From: Lachnospiraceae bacterium
Lineage (GTDB): Bacteria > Bacillota > Clostridia > Lachnospirales > Lachnospiraceae
Length of the DNA stretch: 63,392 nt
Reading direction: 5' to 3'
Assembly: GCA_019424135.1 (NCBI GenBank)
Contig: JAHYZZ010000014.1
Location: 1 to 63,392, forward strand
The notes beneath the pieces are model-generated. The model was not told where the DNA came from, searched no databases, and worked only from the letters and a program-made list of their open reading frames with translations. This document shows, piece by piece, positions 24,421 to 32,968 of the stretch. Positions within the stretch are counted from its first letter, which is position 1; every line of letters begins with the position of its first letter. The translations under genes and the position numbers were made by a program.

Positions 24421-25983
24421 ATGAAAAATATTGCATTTATTGGAAGTAGCGGTGGCAATCTTTTTAAGCAGGGCGGAAATGATATCCATGGCATGATGAA
24501 GGAAATCCTCCTGCAGACTCAGGCGGCCGGCATGGAAGTGTGTGCAGTACAATACATACTGGCTTCCTCCAGCCTGGATACTGCCAGTCAGGACAGTCCT
24601 GCAAAGTTGTATACCTGGAAAGAAAATCGTCTGTATCTGGAAAAAGAAGGCACTCTTGCAGAAGTAAATGAAACGGCACAAAAAATAGATGTCCGTATTG
24701 CAGATATGATTAAAGAAAAACAAATTGACGGTATCATGTTCGTTAGCGCTAATCCGGAAAAGGTCAACCATCTTACCTTTACTGCGGCTATAGAAGCCGG
24801 TCTTCCCCTTGCCGGAACCGGAGGAAGTTCTGTAGCGAACGTACAGAGCATGGGCGGAAAAGTTCTCTCAGCTTCAGGTACAACTGGAACAACGAACCGT
24901 ACCAGAGCCGTTGCTTTTACCACTGCATTTGCAAAAGAATGGGGAATCCGTTACCGTCCGGTCATTGGAAATACTGGAGCCCAAGCGGCAGAAAAGCTTC
25001 AGTCAAATATCTGGAGACGGATCAATTTCCGCGGAATCATGATGACCAGCCTCCCGGCGTTTATTGCTATGGCTCTTTGCCTTGCACTCAGCAAAATTCC
25101 GGCCTTTGGCACACTTTCAGACGTCTTTGACACTCTGGTTGCCGCGATTCCTGTGGTGATCTGTGCCATTGCATCCAGACAGGTCTCCGGTCTGGATGAA
25201 GTTGGCATCGTTGCCGGCATCGTTGCCGGTATACTGGCGGTAGACGGCGGTATCATCGGCGGACTGATTGTGGGTATCGTAGCTGGCGTCTTCACCTATT
25301 ATATCAGCATCTTCTGTTTCAGGCACAATGTTCCGGGTACCACCACAAACATTGCCGCTGGAGGTCTTTCTGGACTCGCCGCCGGATTGATCGGAAAGTT
25401 TCTGATTGCACCTGTCGCCCTGTGGCTCGGAAACTTGATCTGTGACGCTATTAATGCAGCCATCGGTATCAATCCCATCCTCGCAGGAGCACTTGCAGGA
25501 GTTCTGATCTGGCCCGCCATCATCGGCGGTGTCTATCATGCAGCCATCCTCCCTATCGTACTTCTGGAAATGGAAGAAGCAGGATTCAGTTTCCTTGGCG
25601 CCATAGATATGACTGGACTTGTCATGGTGTCCGCCGGCATCACTCTTGCCAATGTAATCTTTCCACGCGATAAAGGTCAGGCTGCGGCAGCACTTCCTGG
25701 TTTTCTTGTAAATGTTGGATTTGGTACCTTTGTAGAAGCCGCTTATCCCTTCATGTTCTCCAGCAGAATTGTCTTTGTAGGAGCACTCATTAGTGCCTGT
25801 GCTTCCGGTGCACTGGTAGGCCTGTTCGGGGTCAGGGGTACTGCCTACGTTCCCTCTGTCATTGCTCCTGGCATGGCAAATAATGGACATGGACTGCAGT
25901 TCCTGATTTGTATGTTAACAGCTGCCATCCTCGCTTTTCTCATTACTTCCTTTGCCAATCTAAAAGACCGCCGCACCAAATAA
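24421..25983 (+). CDS. PfoR/PTS EIIC_2-like membrane protein with a novel N-terminal domain
   Basis: A 520-residue protein in two parts. Residues from about 200 onward form a glycine- and alanine-rich multi-helix membrane domain resembling the PTS_EIIC_2/PfoR family (COG3641 type), with segments such as NVPGTTTNIAAGGLSG, FVEAAYPFMFSS and LFGVRGTAYVPSVIAPGM. The first about 190 residues are a soluble alpha/beta domain with glycine-rich loops (GSSGGNL, GTGGSS, ASGTTGTTN) that I do not recognise. No IIA or IIB phosphorylation site is visible and no PTS partner gene is near, so transport by phosphorylation is doubtful. The start is ATG 24421 behind AAAGGAGG. It is convergent with the nucleoside-type operon. 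Confidence 0.7.
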   Translation: MKNIAFIGSSGGNLFKQGGNDIHGMMKEILLQTQAAGMEVCAVQYILASSSLDTASQDSPAKLYTWKENRLYLEKEGTLAEVNETAQKIDVRIADMIKEKQIDGIMFVSANPEKVNHLTFTAAIEAGLPLAGTGGSSVANVQSMGGKVLSASGTTGTTNRTRAVAFTTAFAKEWGIRYRPVIGNTGAQAAEKLQSNIWRRINFRGIMMTSLPAFIAMALCLALSKIPAFGTLSDVFDTLVAAIPVVICAIASRQVSGLDEVGIVAGIVAGILAVDGGIIGGLIVGIVAGVFTYYISIFCFRHNVPGTTTNIAAGGLSGLAAGLIGKFLIAPVALWLGNLICDAINAAIGINPILAGALAGVLIWPAIIGGVYHAAILPIVLLEMEEAGFSFLGAIDMTGLVMVSAGITLANVIFPRDKGQAAAALPGFLVNVGFGTFVEAAYPFMFSSRIVFVGALISACASGALVGLFGVRGTAYVPSVIAPGMANNGHGLQFLICMLTAAILAFLITSFANLKDRRTK

Positions 25984-26002
25984 CCGGTGCGGCGATCTTT
26001 TT
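25969..26002 (+). terminator. Terminator of the PfoR-like gene
   Basis: CGCCGCACC (25969-25977) pairs with GGTGCGGCG (25986-25994), followed by ATCTTTTT. The stop codon lies in the loop. It also faces the end of the convergent operon at 26002. Confidence 0.8.
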
Positions 26003-26781
26003 CATTTGCAGAACTGTTCATTCTTCTCTATCCAATTGATATTTGAAATCAAAGCCTCCAACTGGATTTTAGAAGAATATCCTTTTGTCAGCTCATCTAC
26101 CTTTTGATTAAAGGAAGGATGAAAAAGCAGTCCCTTTTTTTCTGATTCTATGGCATATTGGAGAGCCTGATCAAAGATCCTCTTTTCACAAATTCTCCTT
26201 TGCTCCGGAATCTTTCGCAAAAAAAGGCAATTTCGATCCATCGTTCCTTTTAAACCGGTTGAAATTTCCACAGGATCCTGTAAAAACAAATATCCATTGC
26301 AGATACAAGATCCACATCCGACCACGGAAATTCCCGCTTTTTGAGCTTCTTCCAGGGTATGCTTTAAGTCAAACATGTCTTTCGGAGAAGTCGCTACCAA
26401 AGATACCTTGCTTTCCTTCAAGGCCAGAAGGTCATGACAAGATTCTATGGTTTGCTTACTTTTCAGTCCTCCGATTCCACAGCTCACCGCAAACTCTGCC
26501 TGTATCTTTTCACATGCTCTCATAGTTCCCGATGCAGTCAGCACGCCTGTCACCTTTTGCGCTTGCGCTGCTTCAAAGTTCTGGTAACAGATTCTGACAC
26601 TGTCTTTGATCTCTTTCCGAAACTTTACAAATTCTGATATGCCGCCGGTCATTAGTTTACCTGCTTTCATCCAGGCAATTTCTCCCCCTGGATGTTCCGG
26701 CCACAGACTTTTCATTTCATGATCTGTAATGCCAGGCAGCCCCTGTCCTAGCAATGCAGATTCTATGAGATATTTTCCCAC
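26002..26781 (-). CDS. PsuG-like (pseudouridine-5'-phosphate glycosidase / indigoidine synthase A family) protein
   Basis: A 259-residue protein that resembles the PsuG fold: ESALLGQGLPG matches the family segment E-S-T-I-I-S-H-G-M-P, TASGTMRACEKIQAEFAVSCGIGGL matches the T-x-x-x-T-M-x-x-A-x...F-A-T-G-G-I-G-G block, and VATSPKDMFDLKHTLEEAQKAGISVVGC matches the later substrate loop. It is shorter than typical PsuG (about 310) and the C-terminal N-P-x-P motif reads HPSF, so it may act on another ribosyl phosphate. The GTG start at 26781 lies inside the preceding gene (19-bp overlap). It is the last gene of the operon with an ABC importer, PfkB kinase and two ADP-ribosylglycohydrolase-family genes. 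Confidence 0.65.
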   Translation of the reverse strand: MGKYLIESALLGQGLPGITDHEMKSLWPEHPGGEIAWMKAGKLMTGGISEFVKFRKEIKDSVRICYQNFEAAQAQKVTGVLTASGTMRACEKIQAEFAVSCGIGGLKSKQTIESCHDLLALKESKVSLVATSPKDMFDLKHTLEEAQKAGISVVGCGSCICNGYLFLQDPVEISTGLKGTMDRNCLFLRKIPEQRRICEKRIFDQALQYAIESEKKGLLFHPSFNQKVDELTKGYSSKIQLEALISNINWIEKNEQFCK

Positions 26782-27812
26782 ATTTTTTCAATCCTTTCTG
26801 CCTGGGAACACAGATTCATCCCATTTTCCTTTTCAATGATGTCTAGATACCCTTCTGTAATAGAGTCAGCTCCTCGGAACATTCCTGCAATTGCTCCTAC
26901 GATACATCCAATTGCACTGGTTTCATCTCCAATATTTACCGCGTCGTAAATACTTTCCATGGTTTCCCCCTGATTTGCAATCAGAATTCCTAATGCAGTT
27001 GGTACGGTCTCTGCAATGGCCGGTCCGCTTCCAATCCGTTCTGCCAGTTCTTGCACTACAGACTCCTGACTTCCGCAATGCATGGCAATTTTCACGGCCA
27101 TGTCAATCCGTTTCGTGACAGAGGGACCTGGATAAATCCAGATATCCTCTCTCTTTCTTGCAAGCTTTTCTCCTTCTACGCTGCCATATTTTGCAGCCTG
27201 CACGATTTTATAAAGATCCGTGTCATCCTTACTTGCTTCACTTACAGCAGCTGCAATTGCACATGCCCCGGAAATACTATATGGATCATCATGAGACGAC
27301 ATGGTAATTTCTACAGTATCCTCCACAGCTTTTTGGATATTCCCTTTGCTTAACAAACCTTCCGGATATGCCTTGCTGGCAGCTCCATTAGAAGAAAGTG
27401 CATAATAATGGCTTTTATACAATTTCGTCCCCAGTCGCCCTGCAAATGCCCAGGTTCCCATCTGATCATCTTGTCTTAAACGGTTTACAACACTTCTAGT
27501 TGTCATTCCTGCAAATGGCTCAAAATATTCTGTATCTCCCCATTCCAACAATGCTTTTTGTCCAAGCTCCTTTGACGCTTTTCCATCTGCTTTCAACAGA
27601 TGTTCGGTCAGAATGTACGGTATACTAAATGCATCGGTCACCTGTCCTGCCCGTCTTCCTCTGGCCATCGTATCCATAGGTGGCTTTTTGAATTCCTGTA
27701 CACGTCCTCCAAATGTTTTTTCAATTTGTCTGGTTGATTTTGTCTCCGTTGCCGAACCCATAGCATCTCCCACCGCAGCTCCAAGCAAGCATCCTAATAT
27801 TTTCTGATTCAT
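26763..27812 (-). CDS. ADP-ribosylglycohydrolase family protein, metal site altered
   Basis: A 349-residue all-helical protein of the ADP-ribosylglycohydrolase family (GCLLGAAVGDAMGSATE at the N-terminus). The family binds two Mg ions through a TDD motif and a late GDTDT motif. Here the first reads QVTDAFS, with Ala for the second Asp, and the second reads GDETSAIG, with the Asp-Thr-Asp pattern changed. It is a paralogue of the next gene upstream, which keeps the ligands, and it overlaps that gene by 4 bp. It may have a different activity or a structural role beside its partner. Confidence 0.8.
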   Translation of the reverse strand: MNQKILGCLLGAAVGDAMGSATETKSTRQIEKTFGGRVQEFKKPPMDTMARGRRAGQVTDAFSIPYILTEHLLKADGKASKELGQKALLEWGDTEYFEPFAGMTTRSVVNRLRQDDQMGTWAFAGRLGTKLYKSHYYALSSNGAASKAYPEGLLSKGNIQKAVEDTVEITMSSHDDPYSISGACAIAAAVSEASKDDTDLYKIVQAAKYGSVEGEKLARKREDIWIYPGPSVTKRIDMAVKIAMHCGSQESVVQELAERIGSGPAIAETVPTALGILIANQGETMESIYDAVNIGDETSAIGCIVGAIAGMFRGADSITEGYLDIIEKENGMNLCSQAERIEKMWENIS

Positions 27813-28843
27813 AATATTCCCTCCTGTCTGCCCGCCCTCTCGGCAATTCTAGTCAAATCTTCAGCAAGTTTTTTGATTTCAAGATGGTTTGCCTTCTCAA
27901 GTGTCGGCAGAAAATGTTGTGGAAAAGCCTTTGCACCACGCAAAGCGCCGGACAAAGCACCGGACATGGTTGCTATCGTATCTGTATCATACCCTACATT
28001 TACTGCACCTATGATAGAGCCCAGGGCATCCCCGTCATATGCCGCAAACAGGCCAAATGCAGAGGGGATTGCCTCTGCCACATGAAGCCCTGCCCCTATC
28101 TGATGTCCGATCTCTATCATTTTTTCTTTTGACGTTTTGTTCCCCAATCCGATATCGATTGCCATTTCCATTCGTTTAACCACTGACGGCCCTGCTACAT
28201 CACGGGCAATTTCCCGCCCGATTCTCTCTCCCTCTTTTGCTCCATATAATCCGGCCTGCAAGACACTGTAAACGGTGGCTTCCGGCATAACAGCATGGCT
28301 GACCGCTGCCGCAACCGCACAGGCACCCGAAAGAGCAAGATAATTGTCATGAGTTACCATCGTAACCGTCACCGCATCCTTAATCGCCTGATCGATATTT
28401 CCAGCATTCAAAAGTCCGATGGGAGAGATTTTCATCGCGGCTCCATTAGTCGCCTGACGGGTCACCAGCTCTACCCCTCCTGACTTTTCAATTTTTTCTC
28501 CTTTATATCTGCGGATTGCAAGTCGTGTCGTCGGACCTGCAAACCGATCAAAAAACACATGATGCTCCGACCAGTCAATGAGTGCTTCTTGTACTACTTT
28601 CTCCGTCACTTTCCCGTCATGATCTGCAATATGTCTCGCCACAAAATACGCGGAACTGAAGTCATCTGTCAACTGTCCAGGTTCATTTCCAGCCCCAAAT
28701 GTATCCATAGGCGGTTTCTCAAAATCTGTCACTTCATGGCCGAAATATTCTATGATCTGTTCTGTGGTTCTTGCTTCTGTAGCTGCTCCCATAGCATCTC
28801 CGGCTCCGGCTCCGATCAGTCCCCCCAGTACTCTGTCAAACAT
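27809..28843 (-). CDS. ADP-ribosylglycohydrolase family protein, metal site intact
   Basis: A 344-residue member of the ADP-ribosylglycohydrolase family, which splits N-glycosidic bonds to ribose in ADP-ribosyl groups and, in some members, other nucleosides. The N-terminus VLGGLIGAGAGDAMGAATE, the metal motif QLTDDFSSAY and the late motif VGYDTDTIATMSGAL are complete. It stands in an operon with a ribose-type importer, a PfkB kinase and a PsuG-like protein, so a small imported nucleoside or ribosyl conjugate is a more likely substrate than ADP-ribosylated protein (inference). Ribosome binding site AGGAGG precedes the ATG. Confidence 0.82.
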   Translation of the reverse strand: MFDRVLGGLIGAGAGDAMGAATEARTTEQIIEYFGHEVTDFEKPPMDTFGAGNEPGQLTDDFSSAYFVARHIADHDGKVTEKVVQEALIDWSEHHVFFDRFAGPTTRLAIRRYKGEKIEKSGGVELVTRQATNGAAMKISPIGLLNAGNIDQAIKDAVTVTMVTHDNYLALSGACAVAAAVSHAVMPEATVYSVLQAGLYGAKEGERIGREIARDVAGPSVVKRMEMAIDIGLGNKTSKEKMIEIGHQIGAGLHVAEAIPSAFGLFAAYDGDALGSIIGAVNVGYDTDTIATMSGALSGALRGAKAFPQHFLPTLEKANHLEIKKLAEDLTRIAERAGRQEGIL

Positions 28844-28871
28844 ATGGATTCCTCCTTTTATCCTAAGACAT

Positions 28872-28904
28872 AGAAAGGAAATGCAATCACCGCATTTCCT
28901 TTCT
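28872..28904 (-). terminator. Intercistronic hairpin after the substrate-binding protein gene
   Basis: AGAAAGGAAATGC (28872-28884) pairs perfectly with GCATTTCCTTTCT (28892-28904); 7-nt loop. There is no long U-tract, and the downstream genes share the direction. It probably protects or partly ends the upstream mRNA so that the binding protein is made in excess. Confidence 0.6.
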
Positions 28905-28930
28905 GTGATACTCTATCATCAGCTCTTCTC

Positions 28931-30031
28931 TTAATGCCAGTCGGACATCTGATCTACATTACTTGCATCTACCACTGCCATCGGTGTACTGTCTCCAATA
29001 CTGGATACATCTTCTCCCTGGAGTGCTTTCAGCATGATGATCACAGCCTCTTTTCCCATAAGATATGGGGACATAGCCACCGAGGCATCGTAGCTTCCAT
29101 CTTCGATTGCCGCCTTTGCTTCTTCTGTAAAGTCAACACCGACTACGGTCACTTGATCATTCAGTCCTTTTTCTTCTAATGCCTGTACAACACCTAAAGC
29201 CATATCATCATTTCCGCAGGCGATTCCCACCAGATCCGGATTGGCCTCAATGATTGCTGTCGCTGCATCGTAGGCCTTCTGTGCGTCAAAGTCGCACTGT
29301 TCTACTGCTACAACATCCATCCCAGCCTTTTCAAATGTTTCTTTTGCTCCATCTCTTCTGGCATCAGACTGTGTTGCGCCTTCATTTCCGGCAATAATAG
29401 CAACTTGTCCTTCTCCATTATTCTGATCAACAATGTACTGTGCACCCAGCACGCCTTGGTTGTGGAAATCTACCGTAATCTTTGCATCCAGAGATCCTCC
29501 CGCCTCTTTCAATGCTTCTTCGTTTACTTCATTTCCAGTCGTAATCACAGTAACCCCCTGCTGGTTCGCAGATACAATCCCGGAAATCAGACAATCCTCT
29601 GTCAACGGAGATACCGCAATCGCATCATAATCCTGCACCAGCATATTATTTAAAATATCAAGCTGTCCTGACGTATCTGTGTCTGAATCAGTCGCCTGAA
29701 TATCAATGGTTACACCATACTCTTCTGCTGCATCCTCATATCCCTCCTGCATCGTTACCCAAAAGGAATTGGAGAGAGTACTTTCAATCGCTGCCAGCTT
29801 CTTTCCAGAATCTTTGTCCGGAAGTGGTGCAAGATCTTTATCCACCTGTGCCTCTGCCTGCTGGAATAAAGTCTGTTCCCCGGTATCTTCCCCATCGCCT
29901 TCCTCTGTTTTCGCACTTTCCGTTTCACTGCTGTCTTTGCTTTCTGATGAATCAGAAGATGATCCGCAGCCTACAGCCATGACCGTAACCATCGCCATAC
30001 ATAAAAGTACACTTACTACTTTTGCTTTCAT
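28931..30031 (-). CDS. Ribose-type ABC transporter substrate-binding lipoprotein
   Basis: A 366-residue lipoprotein with signal peptide and lipobox AVGC, an acidic Ser/Glu-rich linker (about residues 25-60) and a periplasmic-binding-protein type I domain (Peripla_BP_4, RbsB-like). Seen family segments: DYDAIAVSPLTEDCLISGI, VAIIAGNEGATQSDARRDG and VGIACGNDDMALGVVQAL. It captures a sugar or nucleoside outside the cell for the permease 31013-31981. The start is the ATG at 30031 behind GGAGG. It follows the PfkB kinase gene by 25 bp. Confidence 0.88.
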   Translation of the reverse strand: MKAKVVSVLLCMAMVTVMAVGCGSSSDSSESKDSSETESAKTEEGDGEDTGEQTLFQQAEAQVDKDLAPLPDKDSGKKLAAIESTLSNSFWVTMQEGYEDAAEEYGVTIDIQATDSDTDTSGQLDILNNMLVQDYDAIAVSPLTEDCLISGIVSANQQGVTVITTGNEVNEEALKEAGGSLDAKITVDFHNQGVLGAQYIVDQNNGEGQVAIIAGNEGATQSDARRDGAKETFEKAGMDVVAVEQCDFDAQKAYDAATAIIEANPDLVGIACGNDDMALGVVQALEEKGLNDQVTVVGVDFTEEAKAAIEDGSYDASVAMSPYLMGKEAVIIMLKALQGEDVSSIGDSTPMAVVDASNVDQMSDWH

Positions 30032-30056
30032 AATTACCATTCCTCCTTTATATTTT

Positions 30057-31010
30057 TTATGATTTAGGATCTCCCTTTACGGAGTCTCTAAATTGCCGAA
30101 CCTGGACTGCACTGGCACGACTCCTTGGTCCTGCCTGCATACATTTAATTGCCGCCGTTGCATTGGCAAATTCCAGCGCATCCTTCTTTTCTGTTCCCTC
30201 GCAAAAATAAGAATAGATAAATCCACCTAAAAAACAGTCTCCTGCTCCTGTCGTATCTACGGCTTCTACCGAATAAGCCGGTACTTGTATCTCCTGATGA
30301 TTGCACAGCCATACCGCTCCCTCACTTCCTGCGGTACAGATTACACCTTCTTTGATGTGATATCTATCCTGAACAATCTTCATAGCCTTTCGATAATCGT
30401 CCTCACCTGTCATCTCCTTGAATCCATCCCGTCCGCTGACGAATACGGTACAAAGCTTCATCATTTCTTCAATATCTTCCATGGATGTTCCACACAATTC
30501 CATAAAAGAGGGTACACACTGCATATTATAAATGACAGGTTTTTCCTGACTCACAGCCTTTTTTGCCAGCCAAAGAGCTGCCTTTGGAGAGAACATATCA
30601 TTATAAAAAATATCCATAGATTCCATCAGATCTTCCGGAAGTTCTTCGGGGACCAGCGTGCATACGGTATCCCCCGTATTGGCAAAAATACAGTGCTGTC
30701 CACCCGGAGCAGTAATAATATAAGTATGTAAGGAAGTGCCTCCCTTTTTTACCGCCACATACTTTCCGTCTACTCCGTCTTCCTCCAATGTTCTTAGGAA
30801 CTCTCTTCCGGTCTCGTCATCTCCCACTTTTCCGGTCTGATAAACATCCATTCCAAGATAAGCCGCACAGACAGAAACATTAGACGCACTGCCTCCCGGA
30901 AGCATCCTTTCATTTTTAAGCAATGCAAATCCGTCATCCTTTGGCAATACATGACTGTCAAGAACAATATCCATTGCGATAGCGCCAAGTGACAATAACT
31001 TTTTTTGCAT
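30057..31010 (-). CDS. PfkB family carbohydrate/nucleoside kinase
   Basis: A 317-residue ribokinase-fold kinase. The substrate-side motif PGGSASNVSVCAAYLG is near residues 37-52, and the ATP/anion-hole motif DTTGAGDCFLGGF with the catalytic Asp is near 250-262. Relatives phosphorylate ribose, nucleosides (including pseudouridine, PsuK) or fructose. Within an operon that ends with a PsuG-like gene, phosphorylation of an imported nucleoside or ribosyl compound is the favoured role (inference). Starts 2 bp after the permease stop. Confidence 0.85.
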   Translation of the reverse strand: MQKKLLSLGAIAMDIVLDSHVLPKDDGFALLKNERMLPGGSASNVSVCAAYLGMDVYQTGKVGDDETGREFLRTLEEDGVDGKYVAVKKGGTSLHTYIITAPGGQHCIFANTGDTVCTLVPEELPEDLMESMDIFYNDMFSPKAALWLAKKAVSQEKPVIYNMQCVPSFMELCGTSMEDIEEMMKLCTVFVSGRDGFKEMTGEDDYRKAMKIVQDRYHIKEGVICTAGSEGAVWLCNHQEIQVPAYSVEAVDTTGAGDCFLGGFIYSYFCEGTEKKDALEFANATAAIKCMQAGPRSRASAVQVRQFRDSVKGDPKS

Positions 31011-31012
31011 TT

Positions 31013-31981
31013 TTACACCTCTCTTTTTTCTCTTTCATGGTACTCCGATATGAGAACTGAAATAATCAAAATTAATCCTGTCAAAATTTCTTGATAATGT
31101 GTAGATATCGAAAGTATTGTCAGACCATTTTTTAAAACATTCAAGATAAAACATGCAATAATTGTTCCAATAATACTCCCTTTTCCACCCCTCATACTGG
31201 TGCCGCCTAAAATAGCCGCCGCGATTGCATCCATTTCATATCCCTGACCCGCCAGAGGCTCCGCCGAATTTAGTCTGGCCGTCACGATCATTCCTGCAAT
31301 CCCCGCACATAGCCCACAGATACCAAAAACAATCATTTTATATCGTCTGACATTCACACCTGAACGATTCAGCGCCACTTCGTTAGAACCAATGAAAAGG
31401 CAATAATTACCAAACGTAGTCTTATGCAACAGACCTGCCCCAATAAACGCAACCACCAAAGAAATGACAATCGGCATATTGACTGGTCCCACCGCTCCAC
31501 TTCCGATAAAAGTGAATGCCGTTCCAAATCCGAAAACCGATTGAGAATTCGTTAAAATCAAAATGACTCCTCTGGCAATCGTCATCGTACTTAATGTCAC
31601 AATAAAAGAATTCATCTTCCCATATGCTACTAATGCCCCATTCAAAAGACCGATCAGAAAGGACAAAAGGAGACCTGAAAGGACAGCCGCTCCAGGCGAC
31701 GCTCCACTTAGACTCATCATTCCCATTACCATTCCAGAAAAACCAATGACAGACCCCACAGAAAGATCAATCTGTCCTGCACTGATCACCAGCGTCATTC
31801 CAACTGAGATCACAAGATAGATTGCCGACTGATTCAAAATATTTCTAAAGTTTCTCCACGAAAAAAAGTAAGGCGATGCTATGGAAATAATCAAGATCAT
31901 AACGATCAATACACCTAACAAAATAAGAACATACGAATATTCCTTTATTTTTCTATTTATTATACTTTTCTTGTCACTCAC
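31013..31981 (-). CDS. Ribose-type ABC transporter permease (RbsC-like)
   Basis: A 322-residue permease with 8-10 predicted helices of the BPD_transp_2 family. It shows the family segments MTLVISAGQIDLSVGSVIGFSGMV and the cytoplasmic coupling motif MDAIAAAILGGTSMRGGKGSIIGT. It overlaps the ATPase gene by 8 bp, which signals coupled expression. Works with the single-domain ATPase 31974-32729 and the lipoprotein 28931-30031. Confidence 0.9.
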   Translation of the reverse strand: MSDKKSIINRKIKEYSYVLILLGVLIVMILIISIASPYFFSWRNFRNILNQSAIYLVISVGMTLVISAGQIDLSVGSVIGFSGMVMGMMSLSGASPGAAVLSGLLLSFLIGLLNGALVAYGKMNSFIVTLSTMTIARGVILILTNSQSVFGFGTAFTFIGSGAVGPVNMPIVISLVVAFIGAGLLHKTTFGNYCLFIGSNEVALNRSGVNVRRYKMIVFGICGLCAGIAGMIVTARLNSAEPLAGQGYEMDAIAAAILGGTSMRGGKGSIIGTIIACFILNVLKNGLTILSISTHYQEILTGLILIISVLISEYHEREKREV

Positions 31982-32729
31982 TTAATACACTTCCTGTTAT
32001 AAAGGAGACTACCTCATCCATAGACGTCTCTTGTGATTTTAACTCTTTGACAACCTTTCCCTGGCGCATGATACATATCCGGTCAGAAATATGGAACACA
32101 TGCTGCATGTTATGGCTGATCAAAATAACCGCATATCCATTTGATGCCAATCTTCTGATAAGTCTGAGAACAGACTCTGACTCATTTAGCCCCATCGCTG
32201 CCGTCGGCTCATCAAAAATTAAAATCTTACCGCCGCGATGTACCAACCTTGCCACTGCGACTCCCTGCCTTTGTCCTCCGCTTAAATCCCCTACCGGAGC
32301 AGTCACATCTGGAATCTTTACATCCAGATCTTTCAACAGTTTTTCCGCTTCTTCTTTCATTCTTTTTTTCTTGAGGAATCCGGCCGTTGACAATTCACTT
32401 CCGAGAAATAGATTCGATGCCACATCCATCGTATTTCCAAGAGCAAGATCCTGGTATACCGTAGAAATTCCTTCTTCTGTAGCTTTTTTGGGAGTCAGCT
32501 TATGATATTCTTTTCCGTTGATCCAGATTTGACCTCTGTCGGGACTTAATACCCCTGACAGGATTTTGATAAGCGTAGACTTGCCGGCACCATTATCGCC
32601 CACAATTGCAAGCACTTCTCCGCCATAAACTTGAATAGACACCCCTCGAAGGGCCTCAACATGCCGGAAACTTTTGTATAGTTCCCGTGTTTCTAGAAAT
32701 GGTTTTACGTTTCTTTCTTCTGTATTCAT
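31974..32729 (-). CDS. Ribose-type ABC transporter ATP-binding protein, single ATPase domain
   Basis: A 251-residue ATPase of the monosaccharide importer group. Walker A GDNGAGKST, signature LSGGQRQGVAVAR, Walker B ILIFDEPTAAMG and H-loop SHNMQH are intact. Classical RbsA has two fused ATPase domains (about 500 residues); this one is single, like FrcA, and must act as a homodimer. It is the first gene of the operon, with a promoter about 65 bp upstream. Confidence 0.88.
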   Translation of the reverse strand: MNTEERNVKPFLETRELYKSFRHVEALRGVSIQVYGGEVLAIVGDNGAGKSTLIKILSGVLSPDRGQIWINGKEYHKLTPKKATEEGISTVYQDLALGNTMDVASNLFLGSELSTAGFLKKKRMKEEAEKLLKDLDVKIPDVTAPVGDLSGGQRQGVAVARLVHRGGKILIFDEPTAAMGLNESESVLRLIRRLASNGYAVILISHNMQHVFHISDRICIMRQGKVVKELKSQETSMDEVVSFITGSVLSE

Positions 32730-32788
32730 ATCAGCGTCTCCATTTTGTCTGTACAGTAGAAATCATATCCTTTAAATAAGCTATCAAT

Positions 32789-32817
32789 ATTTTATCACTC
32801 AAATATTTGTAAGTAAA
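32789..32817 (-). promoter_or_regulatory. Promoter of the nucleoside-type operon
   Basis: Minus-strand TTTACT (32812-32817), 17-bp spacer, TAAAAT (32789-32794). The surrounding 32730-32898 is very AT-rich; no regulator gene lies beside it. Confidence 0.5.
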
Positions 32818-32898
32818 ATCTATAATATCTATAAATATTTTCCATTTATTTTATTTTTCTATAAGTAAGAATAATTATCTGTCTTCTTTAATGAACAG

Positions 32899-32926
32899 TT
32901 GACTTTTCTTTGAATCCATCTATACT
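32899..32926 (+). promoter_or_regulatory. Promoter of the ThrE-type exporter gene
   Basis: TTGACT (32899-32904), 16-bp spacer, TATACT (32921-32926). Confidence 0.5.
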
Positions 32927-32968
32927 GTTATTGAACATACTTATCTAAAGATACAGAAAGGATTTGAC

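Noticed and set aside
25117..25890. 257-codon frame opposite the PfoR-like gene
   Set aside because: Shadow of a glycine/alanine-rich membrane protein; the product is rich in Asp, Gly and Ser with no ribosome binding site or family motif.
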